Positions 10,280 to 18,832 of a stretch of 64,000 nt of DNA are shown here, one piece after another (within the stretch, counting starts at the first letter, position 1; each line of letters starts with the position of its first letter). The DNA is taken from contig NZ_KB904184.1 of assembly GCF_000380025.1 (NCBI RefSeq), positions 1 to 64,000 on the forward strand. The letters run 5' to 3'. The notes below the pieces were generated by a model. It saw only the letters and a program-made list of their open reading frames with translations. It had not been told where the DNA came from and did no database searches. Made by a program: the position numbers and the translations under genes. This DNA is from Streptococcus entericus DSM 14446. GTDB taxonomy: Bacteria > Bacillota > Bacilli > Lactobacillales > Streptococcaceae.

Positions 10280-11272
10280 ATGTCAATTGTTCAAAAATCA
10301 ATAAAGCTTGTCCTTGCTACTAGTTTTGCGATCTATTTAGCCCATCAATTTGGTTTGCTGTACGCTAATTCAGCTGGTGTTATCGCTTTACTTAGTGTGT
10401 TAGATACGAGACGTACCTCTTTACTTGTCGCAAAGGAGCGATTGCTGGCGAATTTGTTGGGTCTGTTTCTAGCTAGCTTTATTTTTTCGATACTAGGTTT
10501 CTCACAACTTAGCTTAACCTCTTTTCTGGTGCTCTATTTGCCCTCAGCATTTTATTGGAAACTTGACAAAGGGATTGCGCCAAGTACTGTCCTTGTTCTT
10601 CATCTTTTTCAAGAAGGGCAAGTAACGTTCCAGCTTTTGTTAAATGAATTGGCTCTGTTTGGCATCGGGACTGGGCTTGCTTTAGTGGTTAATCTCTACA
10701 TGCCCTCAAAAGCAACAGCTATCGCCCAATACCGTCAGCAGGTTGAGGATCAGTTGCGAGTGATTATGCGACGATTCGAGGCTTTTCTCCTGTCAGGCAA
10801 CGGTATTAACGAAGGCTTGCTTGTCATCGAGCTGGAACAGCTTTTAGAAACTGCCCTGAAGCTGGTTTATCAAGAACGTCATAACCAAATCTTCCATCAA
10901 ACCAATTATGATGTCCATTATTTTGAAATGAGACGGATGCAAGCGACTATTCTAAAACGAATGGCAAAGCTCATCAACGGACTCAAGGAATCTTCTCCAG
11001 AGAGCATTATTTTAGCTCAGCTATTTTCAGAAACAGCCCAACAAATTAGTGAAAAAAATTCGGGTTATCAGCTGCTTAAGGATATTGATGATTTCTTGAT
11101 TTCTTTCCGTAAACGAGAACTGCCTCAGACACGATTAGCATTTGAAAATCGAGCCTTACTCTTTCAGTTACTCAATGATATGCAGCACTTTATTCAAGTG
11201 AAGTTGGATTTTTATCAGCATTATGAAGGAATCTTACTCAAAAATGAGCCAAATTCGGCACCTGAACTATAA
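10280..11272 (+). CDS. FUSC / aromatic acid exporter family membrane protein
   Basis: The protein has 330 residues. Four to five membrane segments occupy the first 140 residues, including the conserved phrase ANSAGVIALLSVLDTRRTS. A long helical cytoplasmic C-terminal domain follows. This is the architecture of the ArAE/DUF939 (YgaE-like) family of Firmicutes. The substrate is unknown. It is followed by a perR-like gene that has its own promoter. Confidence 0.75.
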   Translation: MSIVQKSIKLVLATSFAIYLAHQFGLLYANSAGVIALLSVLDTRRTSLLVAKERLLANLLGLFLASFIFSILGFSQLSLTSFLVLYLPSAFYWKLDKGIAPSTVLVLHLFQEGQVTFQLLLNELALFGIGTGLALVVNLYMPSKATAIAQYRQQVEDQLRVIMRRFEAFLLSGNGINEGLLVIELEQLLETALKLVYQERHNQIFHQTNYDVHYFEMRRMQATILKRMAKLINGLKESSPESIILAQLFSETAQQISEKNSGYQLLKDIDDFLISFRKRELPQTRLAFENRALLFQLLNDMQHFIQVKLDFYQHYEGILLKNEPNSAPEL

Positions 11273-11276
11273 AATC

Positions 11277-11285
11277 TGTTATAAT
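11277..11285 (+). promoter_or_regulatory. Extended -10 promoter of the Fur-family gene
   Basis: TGTTATAAT begins just after the preceding stop codon and about 30 bp before the ATG, which has an AAAGGAGG site. Confidence 0.65.
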
Positions 11286-11313
11286 AGAAGAAGTAGTTGA
11301 AAAGGAGGAGCTG

Positions 11314-11772
11314 ATGCTAGAGCAACCTTTGTTAAGACCGGATCAGGAAAATGCCTATGCTCATGTTATTGAACACCTTAAGAGCAAGCAGATACGGATT
11401 ACAGAAACGCGAAAAGCTGTCACCCGTTATATGATTGCCGCAGCGCATCACCCTAGTGCTGAGCAAATTTATCAAGACCTACTCCCTATGATTCCTGGAA
11501 TGAGCCTGGCGACCGTTTATAATAACTTGAGGGTATTAGTGGAAGCGGGATTTGTCTCTGAACTCAAACTTTCTAACGATAACACGACTTATTTTGACTT
11601 TTTAGGTCACGAGCACTTGCACGTTGTGTGTGAGTCTTGCGGCAAAATTGCGGATATCATGGATGCAGATGTTTCGATTTTCAAACAGACTGCCCAATCG
11701 GCGACTGGTTATAAAATCAGCAAGGAACAGTTTCTCCTCTACGGGATTTGTCCTAACTGTCAGAACAATTAA
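11314..11772 (+). CDS. perR: Fur-family repressor, PerR-like
   Basis: The protein has 152 residues. The winged HTH includes ITETRKAV and PGMSLATVYNNLRVLVEAG. The HEHLH metal-binding motif follows, then two Cys pairs, CESC and CPNC, for the structural zinc site. Spacing and the histidine in AAHHPSAEQIY fit PerR, the peroxide-sensing repressor that is usually the only Fur protein in streptococci. An intrinsic terminator follows at once. Confidence 0.9.
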   Translation: MLEQPLLRPDQENAYAHVIEHLKSKQIRITETRKAVTRYMIAAAHHPSAEQIYQDLLPMIPGMSLATVYNNLRVLVEAGFVSELKLSNDNTTYFDFLGHEHLHVVCESCGKIADIMDADVSIFKQTAQSATGYKISKEQFLLYGICPNCQNN

Positions 11773-11809
11773 AAATCCATTCTGAACTTATTCAGAATGG
11801 ATTTTTTCG
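11771..11809. terminator. Intrinsic terminator between convergent genes
   Basis: AAAAATCCATTCTGAA pairs with TTCAGAATGGATTTTTT. Runs of A and T flank both arms, so it can terminate the Fur-family gene and the convergent metalloprotease gene, whose stop is only a few bases away. Confidence 0.9.
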
Positions 11810-11810
11810 A

Positions 11811-12728
11811 TTATAATGTTAGAGCGTTAAAGGTGTCACCATGTTCAATATCACCATACTGGTAGCCACGGTCAAACCAGCGTTTACGCTGCTCAGATGT
11901 CCCATGTGTGAAACTATCAGGCACCACTCGCCCGTAAGCTTCTTTTTGCAAGGTATCATCTCCAACTGCATGAGCAGCAGCCATCGCTTCTTCAATATCG
12001 CCGACATCAAGATAGCCTAGACCATCAACATATTTTGCCCAAGCGCCTGCATAATAATCAGCCTGCAATTCTAAGCGAACGTTTAGTTCATTAGCTTGCT
12101 TTTCAGACATCCCTTGACGTGAACGTGCGTATTGATTCATGATCCCTAACTCATTCTGCACATGATGACCGACTTCATGTGCAATGACATAGGCCATCGC
12201 AAAATCACCCTTGGCACGGTATTTTGTCGTTAATTCACGATAGAAAGAAATATCTAAATAGACAGTTCGATCAGCTGAACAGTAAAATGGTCCAGAAGAT
12301 GCCTGTCCGACTCCACAAGCTGTATGTGTTTGTCCGGTATAGAAGACCAACTTCGGCGCATTATAGGTCTGACCATGGCGACGGAATTCTTCTGTCCAAA
12401 AGTCCTCTGTCGATGCCAGAACCTTACTAACAAATTCAGCTTCGTCATCAGTCACATCACTGGCTGGCGTCCCAACTTGAGTTGATTGGTAGGAAGAGTA
12501 GCCAGTATCTCCGCCCAGAAGATTCCCCATTCCTCCCCCAGCAAAGACCAGTAAAAGCAAGAGAAGAAGTAATTTACCCTTCCAGCCCATGCGTGAAAAT
12601 AATAGTGGTAGTAAAATGTTACCACCAGACATGCCACCTTGTCTTCCATAGTTCCCGCCTGACAATGAACCTGATTGCCCACGTCGGTCTTCGACGTTGT
12701 TACTTTTTCGTAAATGATCAGTTTTCAT
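11811..12728 (-). CDS. Putative neutral zinc metallopeptidase, YpfJ family
   Basis: The 305-residue protein has a short cytoplasmic N-terminus rich in Gly and Arg, one membrane segment at about residues 50-68, and an external domain with the zinc motif HEVGHHVQ and a later glutamate in RLELQADYYAGAW. This is the YpfJ/KPN_02809 arrangement. It should be a membrane-anchored protease facing outward. No substrate can be proposed from context. Confidence 0.88.
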   Translation of the reverse strand: MKTDHLRKSNNVEDRRGQSGSLSGGNYGRQGGMSGGNILLPLLFSRMGWKGKLLLLLLLLVFAGGGMGNLLGGDTGYSSYQSTQVGTPASDVTDDEAEFVSKVLASTEDFWTEEFRRHGQTYNAPKLVFYTGQTHTACGVGQASSGPFYCSADRTVYLDISFYRELTTKYRAKGDFAMAYVIAHEVGHHVQNELGIMNQYARSRQGMSEKQANELNVRLELQADYYAGAWAKYVDGLGYLDVGDIEEAMAAAHAVGDDTLQKEAYGRVVPDSFTHGTSEQRKRWFDRGYQYGDIEHGDTFNALTL

Positions 12729-12810
12729 ACGATTCTCCTTTAGTAATAGCCTTATTATACGCTATTTTCTTAAAAATGTCACTAGACTTGCCTTTAGTTT
12801 ATGAAAAGGT

Positions 12811-12816
12811 TATAAT
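12811..12816 (+). promoter_or_regulatory. -10 element of the 46-residue membrane protein gene
   Basis: A consensus TATAAT lies 22 bp before the ATG at 12839. The start also has an AAAGG-type ribosome binding site at about 12827. Confidence 0.5.
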
Positions 12817-12838
12817 GGCAATTAGAAAGGTAGGCAAC

Positions 12839-12979
12839 ATGTCCATTGAGCTAATTATTATTATTGTTTTAGTAGCTTTTTCTATTGTCAAAATCGTTTC
12901 AATCAGCAAAGTCACCAAACTCATGACTGAAAAAATCAAAAAAGAGGCAGAAGAAGCTAAACAAGCAGAAAAAAATTAG
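12839..12979 (+). CDS. Small single-pass membrane protein (46 aa)
   Basis: The product begins MSIELIIIIVLVAFSIVKIV, a strong membrane helix, and ends in a Lys/Glu-rich tail. The ATG has an AAAGG site and a TATAAT 22 bp upstream. A longer frame is open upstream but runs antisense to the metalloprotease gene and looks like its shadow, so I place the start here. Function is unknown; the layout suits a small envelope-associated protein. Confidence 0.6.
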   Translation: MSIELIIIIVLVAFSIVKIVSISKVTKLMTEKIKKEAEEAKQAEKN

Positions 12980-13103
12980 AATTAACTACGGTTTACATGA
13001 TAAGGTTAGAGTTGGTATACTTTCCAACTCTTTTTACATAATTATAATTACGCAAAAACATAGTATTTCCTAATAGAAAATGCTATTAAAACAAGGGAAA
13101 ATC

Positions 13104-13121
13104 TGCTATAATAAACCTATG
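13104..13121 (+). promoter_or_regulatory. Extended -10 promoter giving a leaderless ylxM start
   Basis: TGC-TATAAT ends at 13112, and the ylxM ATG follows after 6 nt. A transcript from this promoter would begin at or within a base of the start codon. No Shine-Dalgarno site precedes the ATG. Confidence 0.7.
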
Positions 13122-13451
13122 GAAATTGAAAAAACCAACCGAATGAACGCCTTGTTTGAGTTCTATGCAGCGCTGTTAACAGATAAGCAGATGAACTATA
13201 TCGAGCTTTACTATGCCGATGATTATAGTTTAGCAGAGATTGCAGAGGAGTTTCAGGTTAGTCGGCAGGCTGTTTATGACAATATCAAGCGGACAGAGAA
13301 AATCTTAGAAGATTATGAGATGAAGCTCCATATGTACTCTGATTACATCGTTCGTTCCCAGATTTTTGAAGAAATAGCAGAGCGCTATCCAGAGGAGGAG
13401 TTTCTACAAGAGCGACTAGCCATCCTCAGCAGTATCGATAACCGTGAATGA
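13119..13451 (+). CDS. ylxM: YlxM-type DNA-binding protein of the SRP operon
   Basis: The protein has 110 residues. It contains a sigma-70 region 4-like HTH ([23 protein letters not shown]). YlxM sits beside ffh in most Firmicutes and in streptococci assists the signal recognition particle. I start at [10 protein letters not shown], as in homologues, not at the earlier ATG at 13080, which has no binding site and adds 13 unconserved residues. The chosen ATG lies 6 nt after an extended -10. A 94-nt structured leader separates it from ffh. Confidence 0.95.
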   Translation: MEIEKTNRMNALFEFYAALLTDKQMNYIELYYADDYSLAEIAEEFQVSRQAVYDNIKRTEKILEDYEMKLHMYSDYIVRSQIFEEIAERYPEEEFLQERLAILSSIDNRE

Positions 13452-13545
13452 TTTTTACGTAACTTTATTTATGTAAAAAAATCAAAATTTACATCAAAAA
13501 CACAGACAAAAGGAGGTTTACATAATTTATTTTATGTAATGTTTT
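13452..13545 (+). promoter_or_regulatory. Structured ylxM-ffh intergenic leader with hairpin between SD and start codon
   Basis: AGGAGG at 13511-13516 lies 29 nt before the ffh ATG, too far for normal use. Between them TTACATAA (13518-13525) and TTATGTAA (13532-13539) form a perfect 8-bp hairpin. With it folded the SD-to-ATG spacing becomes 7 nt, which is optimal. A second hairpin upstream pairs ATGTAAA (13471-13477) with TTTACAT (13488-13494). The arms of the two hairpins are interchangeable, so alternative folds are possible. Confidence 0.6.
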
Positions 13546-15105
13546 ATGGCATTTGAAAGTTTAACCGAACGCTTGCAGGGCGTTTTCAAAAACCTGCGTG
13601 GTAAGAAAAAGCTGAATGAAAAAGATGTTCAAGAAGTCACTAAGGAAATTCGTCTGGCTCTCTTAGAAGCTGACGTTGCTCTTCCTGTCGTTAAGGACTT
13701 TATCAAAAAAGTTCGTGAGCGAGCCATTGGTCACGAAGTCATCGACACGCTCAATCCCAGCCAGCAAATTGTCAAAATTGTCAACGAAGAGCTGACAACT
13801 ATTTTAGGTTCTGAAACAGCTAATCTTAACAAATCACCAAAAATCCCAACGATTATCATGATGGTTGGTTTGCAGGGGGCTGGTAAAACCACGTTTGCTG
13901 GCAAGCTAGCAAACAAGCTCATCAAAGAAGAAAACGCTCGCCCACTGATGATTGCAGCGGATATTTATCGTCCAGCTGCCATTGACCAACTTAAAACCTT
14001 AGGTCAGCAAATCAATGTCCCTGTTTTTGATATGGGGACAGAGGTCCCTGCGGTTCAAATCGTAGCAGAAGGTCTCAAGCAGGCGCAGATAAATCGCAAT
14101 GACTACGTCCTCATCGATACGGCAGGTCGGTTGCAGATTGATGAGAAGCTTATGGAGGAGCTACGTGATGTCAAGGCACTAGCTCAGCCAAATGAGATTT
14201 TGCTGGTTGTTGACAGCATGATTGGTCAAGAGGCCGCCAATGTTGCTCGTGAATTTAATGACCAGTTAGACATCACAGGGGTCATTTTAACCAAAATTGA
14301 TGGTGATACTCGCGGCGGTGCCGCCTTGTCTATCCGCCACATTACTGGTAAGCCGATTAAGTTCACTGGTATCGGTGAAAAAATTACTGACATAGAAACC
14401 TTCCACCCAGACCGCATGTCCAGTCGTATCTTAGGGATGGGGGACCTCTTAACCTTGATAGAGAAGGCTTCAGCCGAATATGATGAGAAAAAATCGTTAG
14501 AATTGGCTGAAAAAATGCGGGAAAATACCTTTGATTTTAATGATTTCATCGATCAGCTGGATCAGGTACAAAGCATGGGCCCAATGGAAGACCTACTTAA
14601 AATGCTACCAGGTATGGCTAGTAATCCGGCACTTGCTAATCTCAAGGTTGACCAGCGCGAAATCGCTAGAAAACGCGCCATTGTCTCATCCATGACCCCT
14701 GAAGAACGGGAAAATCCAGACTTACTGACACCGAGCCGTCGTCGCCGTATTGCTAGCGGTTCAGGCAATAGCTTTGTTGAGGTTAACAAGTTTATCAAAG
14801 ATTTTAACCAAGCTAAGGTCATGATGCAGGGAATGATGAATGGGGATATGACTCAAATGATGAAGCAGATGGGTATCAATCCCAACAATCTGCCGAAAAA
14901 CCTCCCAAATATGGGGGGTGGTCTGCCTGATTTTGGTGGTATGGATATGTCTTCCCTCAGCGATATGATGGGGGGCGGTGCTATGCCATCTATGTCGGAT
15001 ATGTTTGGCGGCGGTCTCAAAGGGAAAATTGGTGAATTTGCCATGAAATCCGCTATGAAACGTCAAGTGAATAAGATGAAAAAAGCTAAGAAGAAACGTA
15101 AATAA
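13546..15105 (+). CDS. ffh: Signal recognition particle protein Ffh
   Basis: The 519-residue GTPase binds SRP RNA and targets membrane proteins to FtsY and SecYEG. An N-domain precedes the G-domain with GLQGAGKTT, DTAGRLQ and TKIDGD. The C-terminal M-domain is Met/Gly-rich and ends in a basic tail, MKKAKKKRK. Length and order match streptococcal Ffh. The start is far from its SD sequence but a hairpin can bring them together. An intrinsic terminator follows. Confidence 0.98.
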   Translation: MAFESLTERLQGVFKNLRGKKKLNEKDVQEVTKEIRLALLEADVALPVVKDFIKKVRERAIGHEVIDTLNPSQQIVKIVNEELTTILGSETANLNKSPKIPTIIMMVGLQGAGKTTFAGKLANKLIKEENARPLMIAADIYRPAAIDQLKTLGQQINVPVFDMGTEVPAVQIVAEGLKQAQINRNDYVLIDTAGRLQIDEKLMEELRDVKALAQPNEILLVVDSMIGQEAANVAREFNDQLDITGVILTKIDGDTRGGAALSIRHITGKPIKFTGIGEKITDIETFHPDRMSSRILGMGDLLTLIEKASAEYDEKKSLELAEKMRENTFDFNDFIDQLDQVQSMGPMEDLLKMLPGMASNPALANLKVDQREIARKRAIVSSMTPEERENPDLLTPSRRRRIASGSGNSFVEVNKFIKDFNQAKVMMQGMMNGDMTQMMKQMGINPNNLPKNLPNMGGGLPDFGGMDMSSLSDMMGGGAMPSMSDMFGGGLKGKIGEFAMKSAMKRQVNKMKKAKKKRK

Positions 15106-15117
15106 GATAATCAAACT

Positions 15118-15163
15118 CACACCTTTTGATCTGCGATTGACAGAAACAAAAGGTGTTTTTTAA
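15118..15163 (+). terminator. Intrinsic terminator after ffh
   Basis: CACCTTTTG pairs with CAAAAGGTG across an 18-nt loop, followed by TTTTTT. Confidence 0.8.
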
Positions 15164-15252
15164 TCATGCACTTTTTAATTAATAAAATAGTTGACTTTTA
15201 TTTTTTTATCAGTTATAATTGATAAAATCCGAATGAAAAAGGTGTATTATAG

Positions 15253-16278
15253 ATGGATATTCAACAACTACCTAAAGCCGAGCTACATTGCCATCTGGAT
15301 GGTTCCCTATCATTCTCAGCCATTCGTCAACTAGCCCGTTGGGCCGATATCAGTCTTCCAGAAAGCGATGAGGAGTTAAAAAGACTTGTCACAGCTCCCT
15401 CAGATATTAGTAGCCTTAATGATTATCTAAGGACTTTTGATACTATTCTTCCTTTGTTACAGACTAAAAAAGCATTGAGATTTGCTGCCTATGATGTGGC
15501 TCAGCAAGCCGCTAAAGAAGGTGTCATCTATGCCGAAATTCGTTTCGCACCAACCCTGTCCACCGCTAAGGGGTTGACTGCCATAGAAGTCGTCGAAGCG
15601 GTTTTAGATGGCTTTGAACAGGCTCAAGATGATTTTGGTATTGTTGTCAAAGCCTTGGCTTGTGGGATGAGGCAGTCAAATCTTGATGAAACTTATCGCA
15701 TGTTTAAGGAAGTTAGTCGTCTTGCGACACGAGGCCTAGTTGGTTTTGACTTTGCTGGAAATGAGGCTGATTTTCCGACTGGTGTTTTAGAAAAAATCAT
15801 CACAGATACTCAGGCGCTAGGGTTGCCTTTTACCCTCCATGCTGGAGAATGCGGGTGCGCTAACAATATTGCACAAGGTCTGAAACTAGGCATTAAACGG
15901 TTTGGTCATGCGACAGCTCTATCCTTATCAGCAGAGATTCTTGATGATTTTGTTGCGAAAGAAGCAACTGCTGAATTATGCTTAACAAGCAATCTTCAAA
16001 CAAAAGCAATTTCTGAATTAAGTGAATATCCTTACCATATTTTCTACGATAAAGGCGTACGAATGACGATAAACACCGATAACCGAACAGTTTCTGACAC
16101 CAATTTAACAAAAGAATACCAATTATTTTCTGATTATTTTGGGGTATCTATAGCAGATTTTTTAAGGTTTAATGAATATGCTTTAGAGGCCAGCTTTGCC
16201 ACTCCAGAGGAAAAAATGAAACTTTTGGAAAAATTACATCAGGGCTACGCACCATTTTTAAACACAGACAGCAATTAA
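15253..16278 (+). CDS. add: Adenosine deaminase
   Basis: The 341-residue protein has the metal-binding motif ELHCHLDGS at the N-terminus, the active-site HAGE (in TLHAGECG), and a late metal ligand in NTDNRTVS. These are the hallmarks of adenosine/AMP deaminases; the size fits bacterial Add, which deaminates adenosine to inosine in purine salvage. The gene stands alone, with an AAAAAGG site and a preceding terminator. Confidence 0.9.
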   Translation: MDIQQLPKAELHCHLDGSLSFSAIRQLARWADISLPESDEELKRLVTAPSDISSLNDYLRTFDTILPLLQTKKALRFAAYDVAQQAAKEGVIYAEIRFAPTLSTAKGLTAIEVVEAVLDGFEQAQDDFGIVVKALACGMRQSNLDETYRMFKEVSRLATRGLVGFDFAGNEADFPTGVLEKIITDTQALGLPFTLHAGECGCANNIAQGLKLGIKRFGHATALSLSAEILDDFVAKEATAELCLTSNLQTKAISELSEYPYHIFYDKGVRMTINTDNRTVSDTNLTKEYQLFSDYFGVSIADFLRFNEYALEASFATPEEKMKLLEKLHQGYAPFLNTDSN

Positions 16279-16352
16279 CTAGATAGAGTTGAGATGAGCA
16301 AACAATTCATACTTGAGATTGTCAGCGCATCCTACTCTAATTTTTACCTTAC

Positions 16353-16383
16353 ATCTTTCCGAAAAACTATAATTTTCTTGAAA
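16353..16383 (+). other. difSL chromosome dimer resolution site
   Basis: The 31-bp stretch from ATCTTTCCG to TTCTTGAAA has the atypical asymmetric arms of the streptococcal/lactococcal difSL site. It lies 50 bp upstream of xerS, the conserved position of this single-recombinase system. The identification rests on recall of the motif and on position. Confidence 0.88.
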
Positions 16384-16433
16384 AATATATCTCTCTATGC
16401 TATACTACTGGTATAGAAAGATACAGGTGATGT

Positions 16434-17504
16434 ATGCGACGTGAGTTATTATTGGAAAAAATTGAGGAATTAAAAGGAATGATGCCCTGGTATGTCTTAG
16501 ACTATTATCAGTCCAAGCTTGCTGTTCCTTATAGTTTTACGACCTTGTACGAGTATCTGAAGGAATACCGGCGATTTTTTGAGTGGTTGCAAGATACAGA
16601 CTTGGTCAGCGCCAAGCGGCTGGCAGATATCCCCTTGGATACACTGGAGCATTTAACCAAAAAAGATCTTGAAGCCTTTATCCTTTACTTACGGGAACGT
16701 CCTCTGCTCAATGCTAATACCACCCAACAGGGGGTCTCTCAAACGACTATTAATCGTACTCTGTCTGCTCTATCTAGCCTTTATAAATACCTGACGGAAG
16801 AGGTTGAAAATGAACAAGGGGAGCCTTATTTTTACCGCAATGTTATGAAAAAAGTCTCCACCCAGAAAAAAAGAGAGACCTTAGCCTCTCGTGCGGAAAA
16901 TATCAAGCAAAAACTCTTTTTAGGTGATGAAACGACTGCCTTTCTCGACTATGTGAACACCGAGTACGAACACAAACTCTCCAATCGTGCTGCTTCTTCT
17001 TTCCGAAAAAACAAGGAGCGGGACTTGGCGATTCTAGCCTTACTCTTGGCCTCTGGTGTGCGGCTATCTGAAGCGGTCAACCTCGACCTCAAGGATGTCA
17101 ATCTCAAGATGATGGTCATTGAAGTGACGCGAAAAGGCGGCAAGCGCGATGCGGTCAATGTTGCAAACTTCGCCAAACCCTATCTCGAAGCCTATGTCGC
17201 CATTCGCAAGCAACGTTACCGAGCAGAAAAAACGGATCTAGCCTTCTTTTTATCGGAATACCGAGGCAAAGCCAACCGCATTGACGCTTCTTCTATCGAA
17301 AAAATGGTGGCCAAGTATTCTGCTGATTTTAAGGTTCGCGTGACTCCCCATAAACTGCGTCATACGCTAGCCACCCGTCTCTATGATGCTACCAAGTCAC
17401 AAGTTCTTGTCAGTCACCAGCTGGGGCATGCCAACACTCAAGTCACAGACCTTTATACCCATATTGTCAATGATGAACAAAAAGATGCCTTGGACAAATT
17501 ATAG
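16434..17504 (+). CDS. xerS: Tyrosine recombinase XerS
   Basis: The 356-residue protein resolves chromosome dimers at difSL, acting alone in streptococci in place of XerC/XerD. An N-terminal SAM-like DNA-binding domain is followed by the catalytic domain: Arg in [14 protein letters not shown], and [14 protein letters not shown] with the nucleophilic Tyr. It is longer than XerC/D, as XerS is. The adjacent difSL site supports the assignment. Confidence 0.97.
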   Translation: MRRELLLEKIEELKGMMPWYVLDYYQSKLAVPYSFTTLYEYLKEYRRFFEWLQDTDLVSAKRLADIPLDTLEHLTKKDLEAFILYLRERPLLNANTTQQGVSQTTINRTLSALSSLYKYLTEEVENEQGEPYFYRNVMKKVSTQKKRETLASRAENIKQKLFLGDETTAFLDYVNTEYEHKLSNRAASSFRKNKERDLAILALLLASGVRLSEAVNLDLKDVNLKMMVIEVTRKGGKRDAVNVANFAKPYLEAYVAIRKQRYRAEKTDLAFFLSEYRGKANRIDASSIEKMVAKYSADFKVRVTPHKLRHTLATRLYDATKSQVLVSHQLGHANTQVTDLYTHIVNDEQKDALDKL

Positions 17505-17530
17505 TTGACATAATTTTAAATATGTAAAAA

Positions 17531-17557
17531 CTGGGCGGGACGTCCCAGCTTTTTTAT
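17531..17557 (+). terminator. Intrinsic terminator after xerS
   Basis: CTGGGCGGGACGTCCCAG followed by a T run. The stem can form in two registers. The convergent osmC gene ends inside its T tract. Confidence 0.75.
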
Positions 17558-17943
17558 TTTATTAGCGCTAATTCATCATCTGTGATGAATCTGATATTAA
17601 CCATAAGGTCAGGATGCAACAACTGCTTAACACGGCACTTATCGGCGATGTAAGCCTCTAATTCAGTCTCTAAATCAGGCGTAATGGGCTCTGCCAAAGT
17701 AACATTTAAATCAAATCCTGTCTCGCTGTAGCTTGCAGAGACTTCGACAGGCAAGTCCTTCTTCCCCTGCCGTCGTGCAAAATACCCCTGAACACACATG
17801 GTGACACAAGAAGCTAGGGCAACGACGACCAAACTGACTGGCGTTTCACCTTGTTCTGTTGTTCCAAAAGTAGTAATCGGCTCTCCGTAACCTGTCGAAG
17901 TCGCTTGAAAAAGTCGATTCCCTTTGACGATTGTTTGATACAT
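17554..17943 (-). CDS. OsmC family protein
   Basis: The protein has 129 residues. It resembles OsmC/Ohr redox proteins, with the region VVVALASCVTMCVQGYF carrying the reactive-type Cys. The start is the ATG overlapping the tatA stop in TGATG, with AGGAG upstream, so it is translationally coupled as the last gene of the efe-tat operon. The family detoxifies peroxides, which fits an operon handling iron and a peroxidase. The precise substrate is unknown. Confidence 0.8.
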   Translation of the reverse strand: MYQTIVKGNRLFQATSTGYGEPITTFGTTEQGETPVSLVVVALASCVTMCVQGYFARRQGKKDLPVEVSASYSETGFDLNVTLAEPITPDLETELEAYIADKCRVKQLLHPDLMVNIRFITDDELALIK

Positions 17944-18110
17944 CACTTGTTCTCCTGATCCTCAGTACTTGACACAGCTTTTTTAAATTCAGTAATCATT
18001 TTACCGATGGAAGCACCCAGTTCAGGCAGTTTTTGCGGTCCAAAAATAAGTAAAGCTGCAATCACAATCACCAAAACACCTGGTGCACCAATATCTCTTA
18101 ATAATCCCAT
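17943..18110 (-). CDS. tatA: Twin-arginine translocase subunit TatA
   Basis: The 55-residue product reads MGLLRDIGAPGVLVIVIAAL and continues into FGPQKLPELGASIGK. One membrane helix is followed by the FGPxKLPELG hinge and an amphipathic helix, as in TatA. It starts 2 bp after tatC and its stop overlaps osmC. It forms the pore of a two-component TatAC system; the likely cargo is the Dyp peroxidase of the same operon. Confidence 0.95.
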   Translation of the reverse strand: MGLLRDIGAPGVLVIVIAALLIFGPQKLPELGASIGKMITEFKKAVSSTEDQENK

Positions 18111-18112
18111 TA

Positions 18113-18832
18113 TTATCCTCGTTTCTTTTCTACACGTCTACTTACTATGATACCAATTTCATAAATCAATAGCAAGGGCAAACTCATGACAAGGTCACTA
18201 ATGACGTCTGCTGGTGTCATTATCACTGCCAAGCAAATCATGACAAAATAGGCCTGTCGACGATAAGTTTTTAAGAGTCGACTATTGACCAGTCCTAAAT
18301 GCGTTAAAAAGGCAATGACCACTGGAAATTCAAATAAAACAGCCAGTGGTAGGGTGGTATGCCATACAAAAGACAGGTAATTTTGAGCTGTTATCTGAGT
18401 GATAAACAGACCATCTCCTAAAGACAGCAAAACCTGAAATAAGGCTGGCATGACCAGATAAAAACCAAATGCTAAACCAGCGACAAAACAAACGAAAACT
18501 GCTGGAATATAGGTCAATATCCCTCTTGCTTCCCTGGACGTTAGCCCTGGACGGACATAAGCCCAAATCTGATAAGTGATGACCGGTAACACCAAACTAA
18601 AACTCATTAAGCTAGCTAATCGCACATAAATCCATAAAATATCATTTGGACCAAGAACAAGCAATTTTTGCTTGAGGGGACTGGTGACAAATCGATATAA
18701 TTCAGGTGACCAGTACAAACTTAGGATAAAAAATCCGACAAACGACAGCAAGACAATGATAAGTCGTTTCCTAAGTTCAGTCAAATGCTCTAAGATGCTT
18801 GCTTCTTTAGTTATCATGCGTCTTTTCTCCAT
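18113..18832 (-). CDS. tatC: Twin-arginine translocase subunit TatC
   Basis: The 239-residue protein has six membrane segments, the N-terminal phrase HLTELRKRLI, the conserved external loop WAYVRPGLTSREAR and FGFYLVMPALFQ. It recognises the RR signal peptide. It overlaps the 3' end of the FTR1 gene by 26 bp and is directly followed by tatA. Tat genes are uncommon in streptococci and there typically sit beside an iron-uptake peroxidase, as here. Confidence 0.96.
   Translation of the reverse strand: MEKRRMITKEASILEHLTELRKRLIIVLLSFVGFFILSLYWSPELYRFVTSPLKQKLLVLGPNDILWIYVRLASLMSFSLVLPVITYQIWAYVRPGLTSREARGILTYIPAVFVCFVAGLAFGFYLVMPALFQVLLSLGDGLFITQITAQNYLSFVWHTTLPLAVLFEFPVVIAFLTHLGLVNSRLLKTYRRQAYFVMICLAVIMTPADVISDLVMSLPLLLIYEIGIIVSRRVEKKRG

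Noticed and set aside
12482..12838. Upstream extension of the 46-aa membrane protein frame
   Set aside because: It runs antisense to the metalloprotease gene and reads as its shadow; a good start lies at 12839.
13080..13118. Earlier in-frame ATG of ylxM
   Set aside because: It overlaps the -10 region of the promoter, lacks an SD site and adds 13 residues not expected in the family.
16290..16345. Possible hairpin after add
   Set aside because: Arms are short and imperfect with no T tract.
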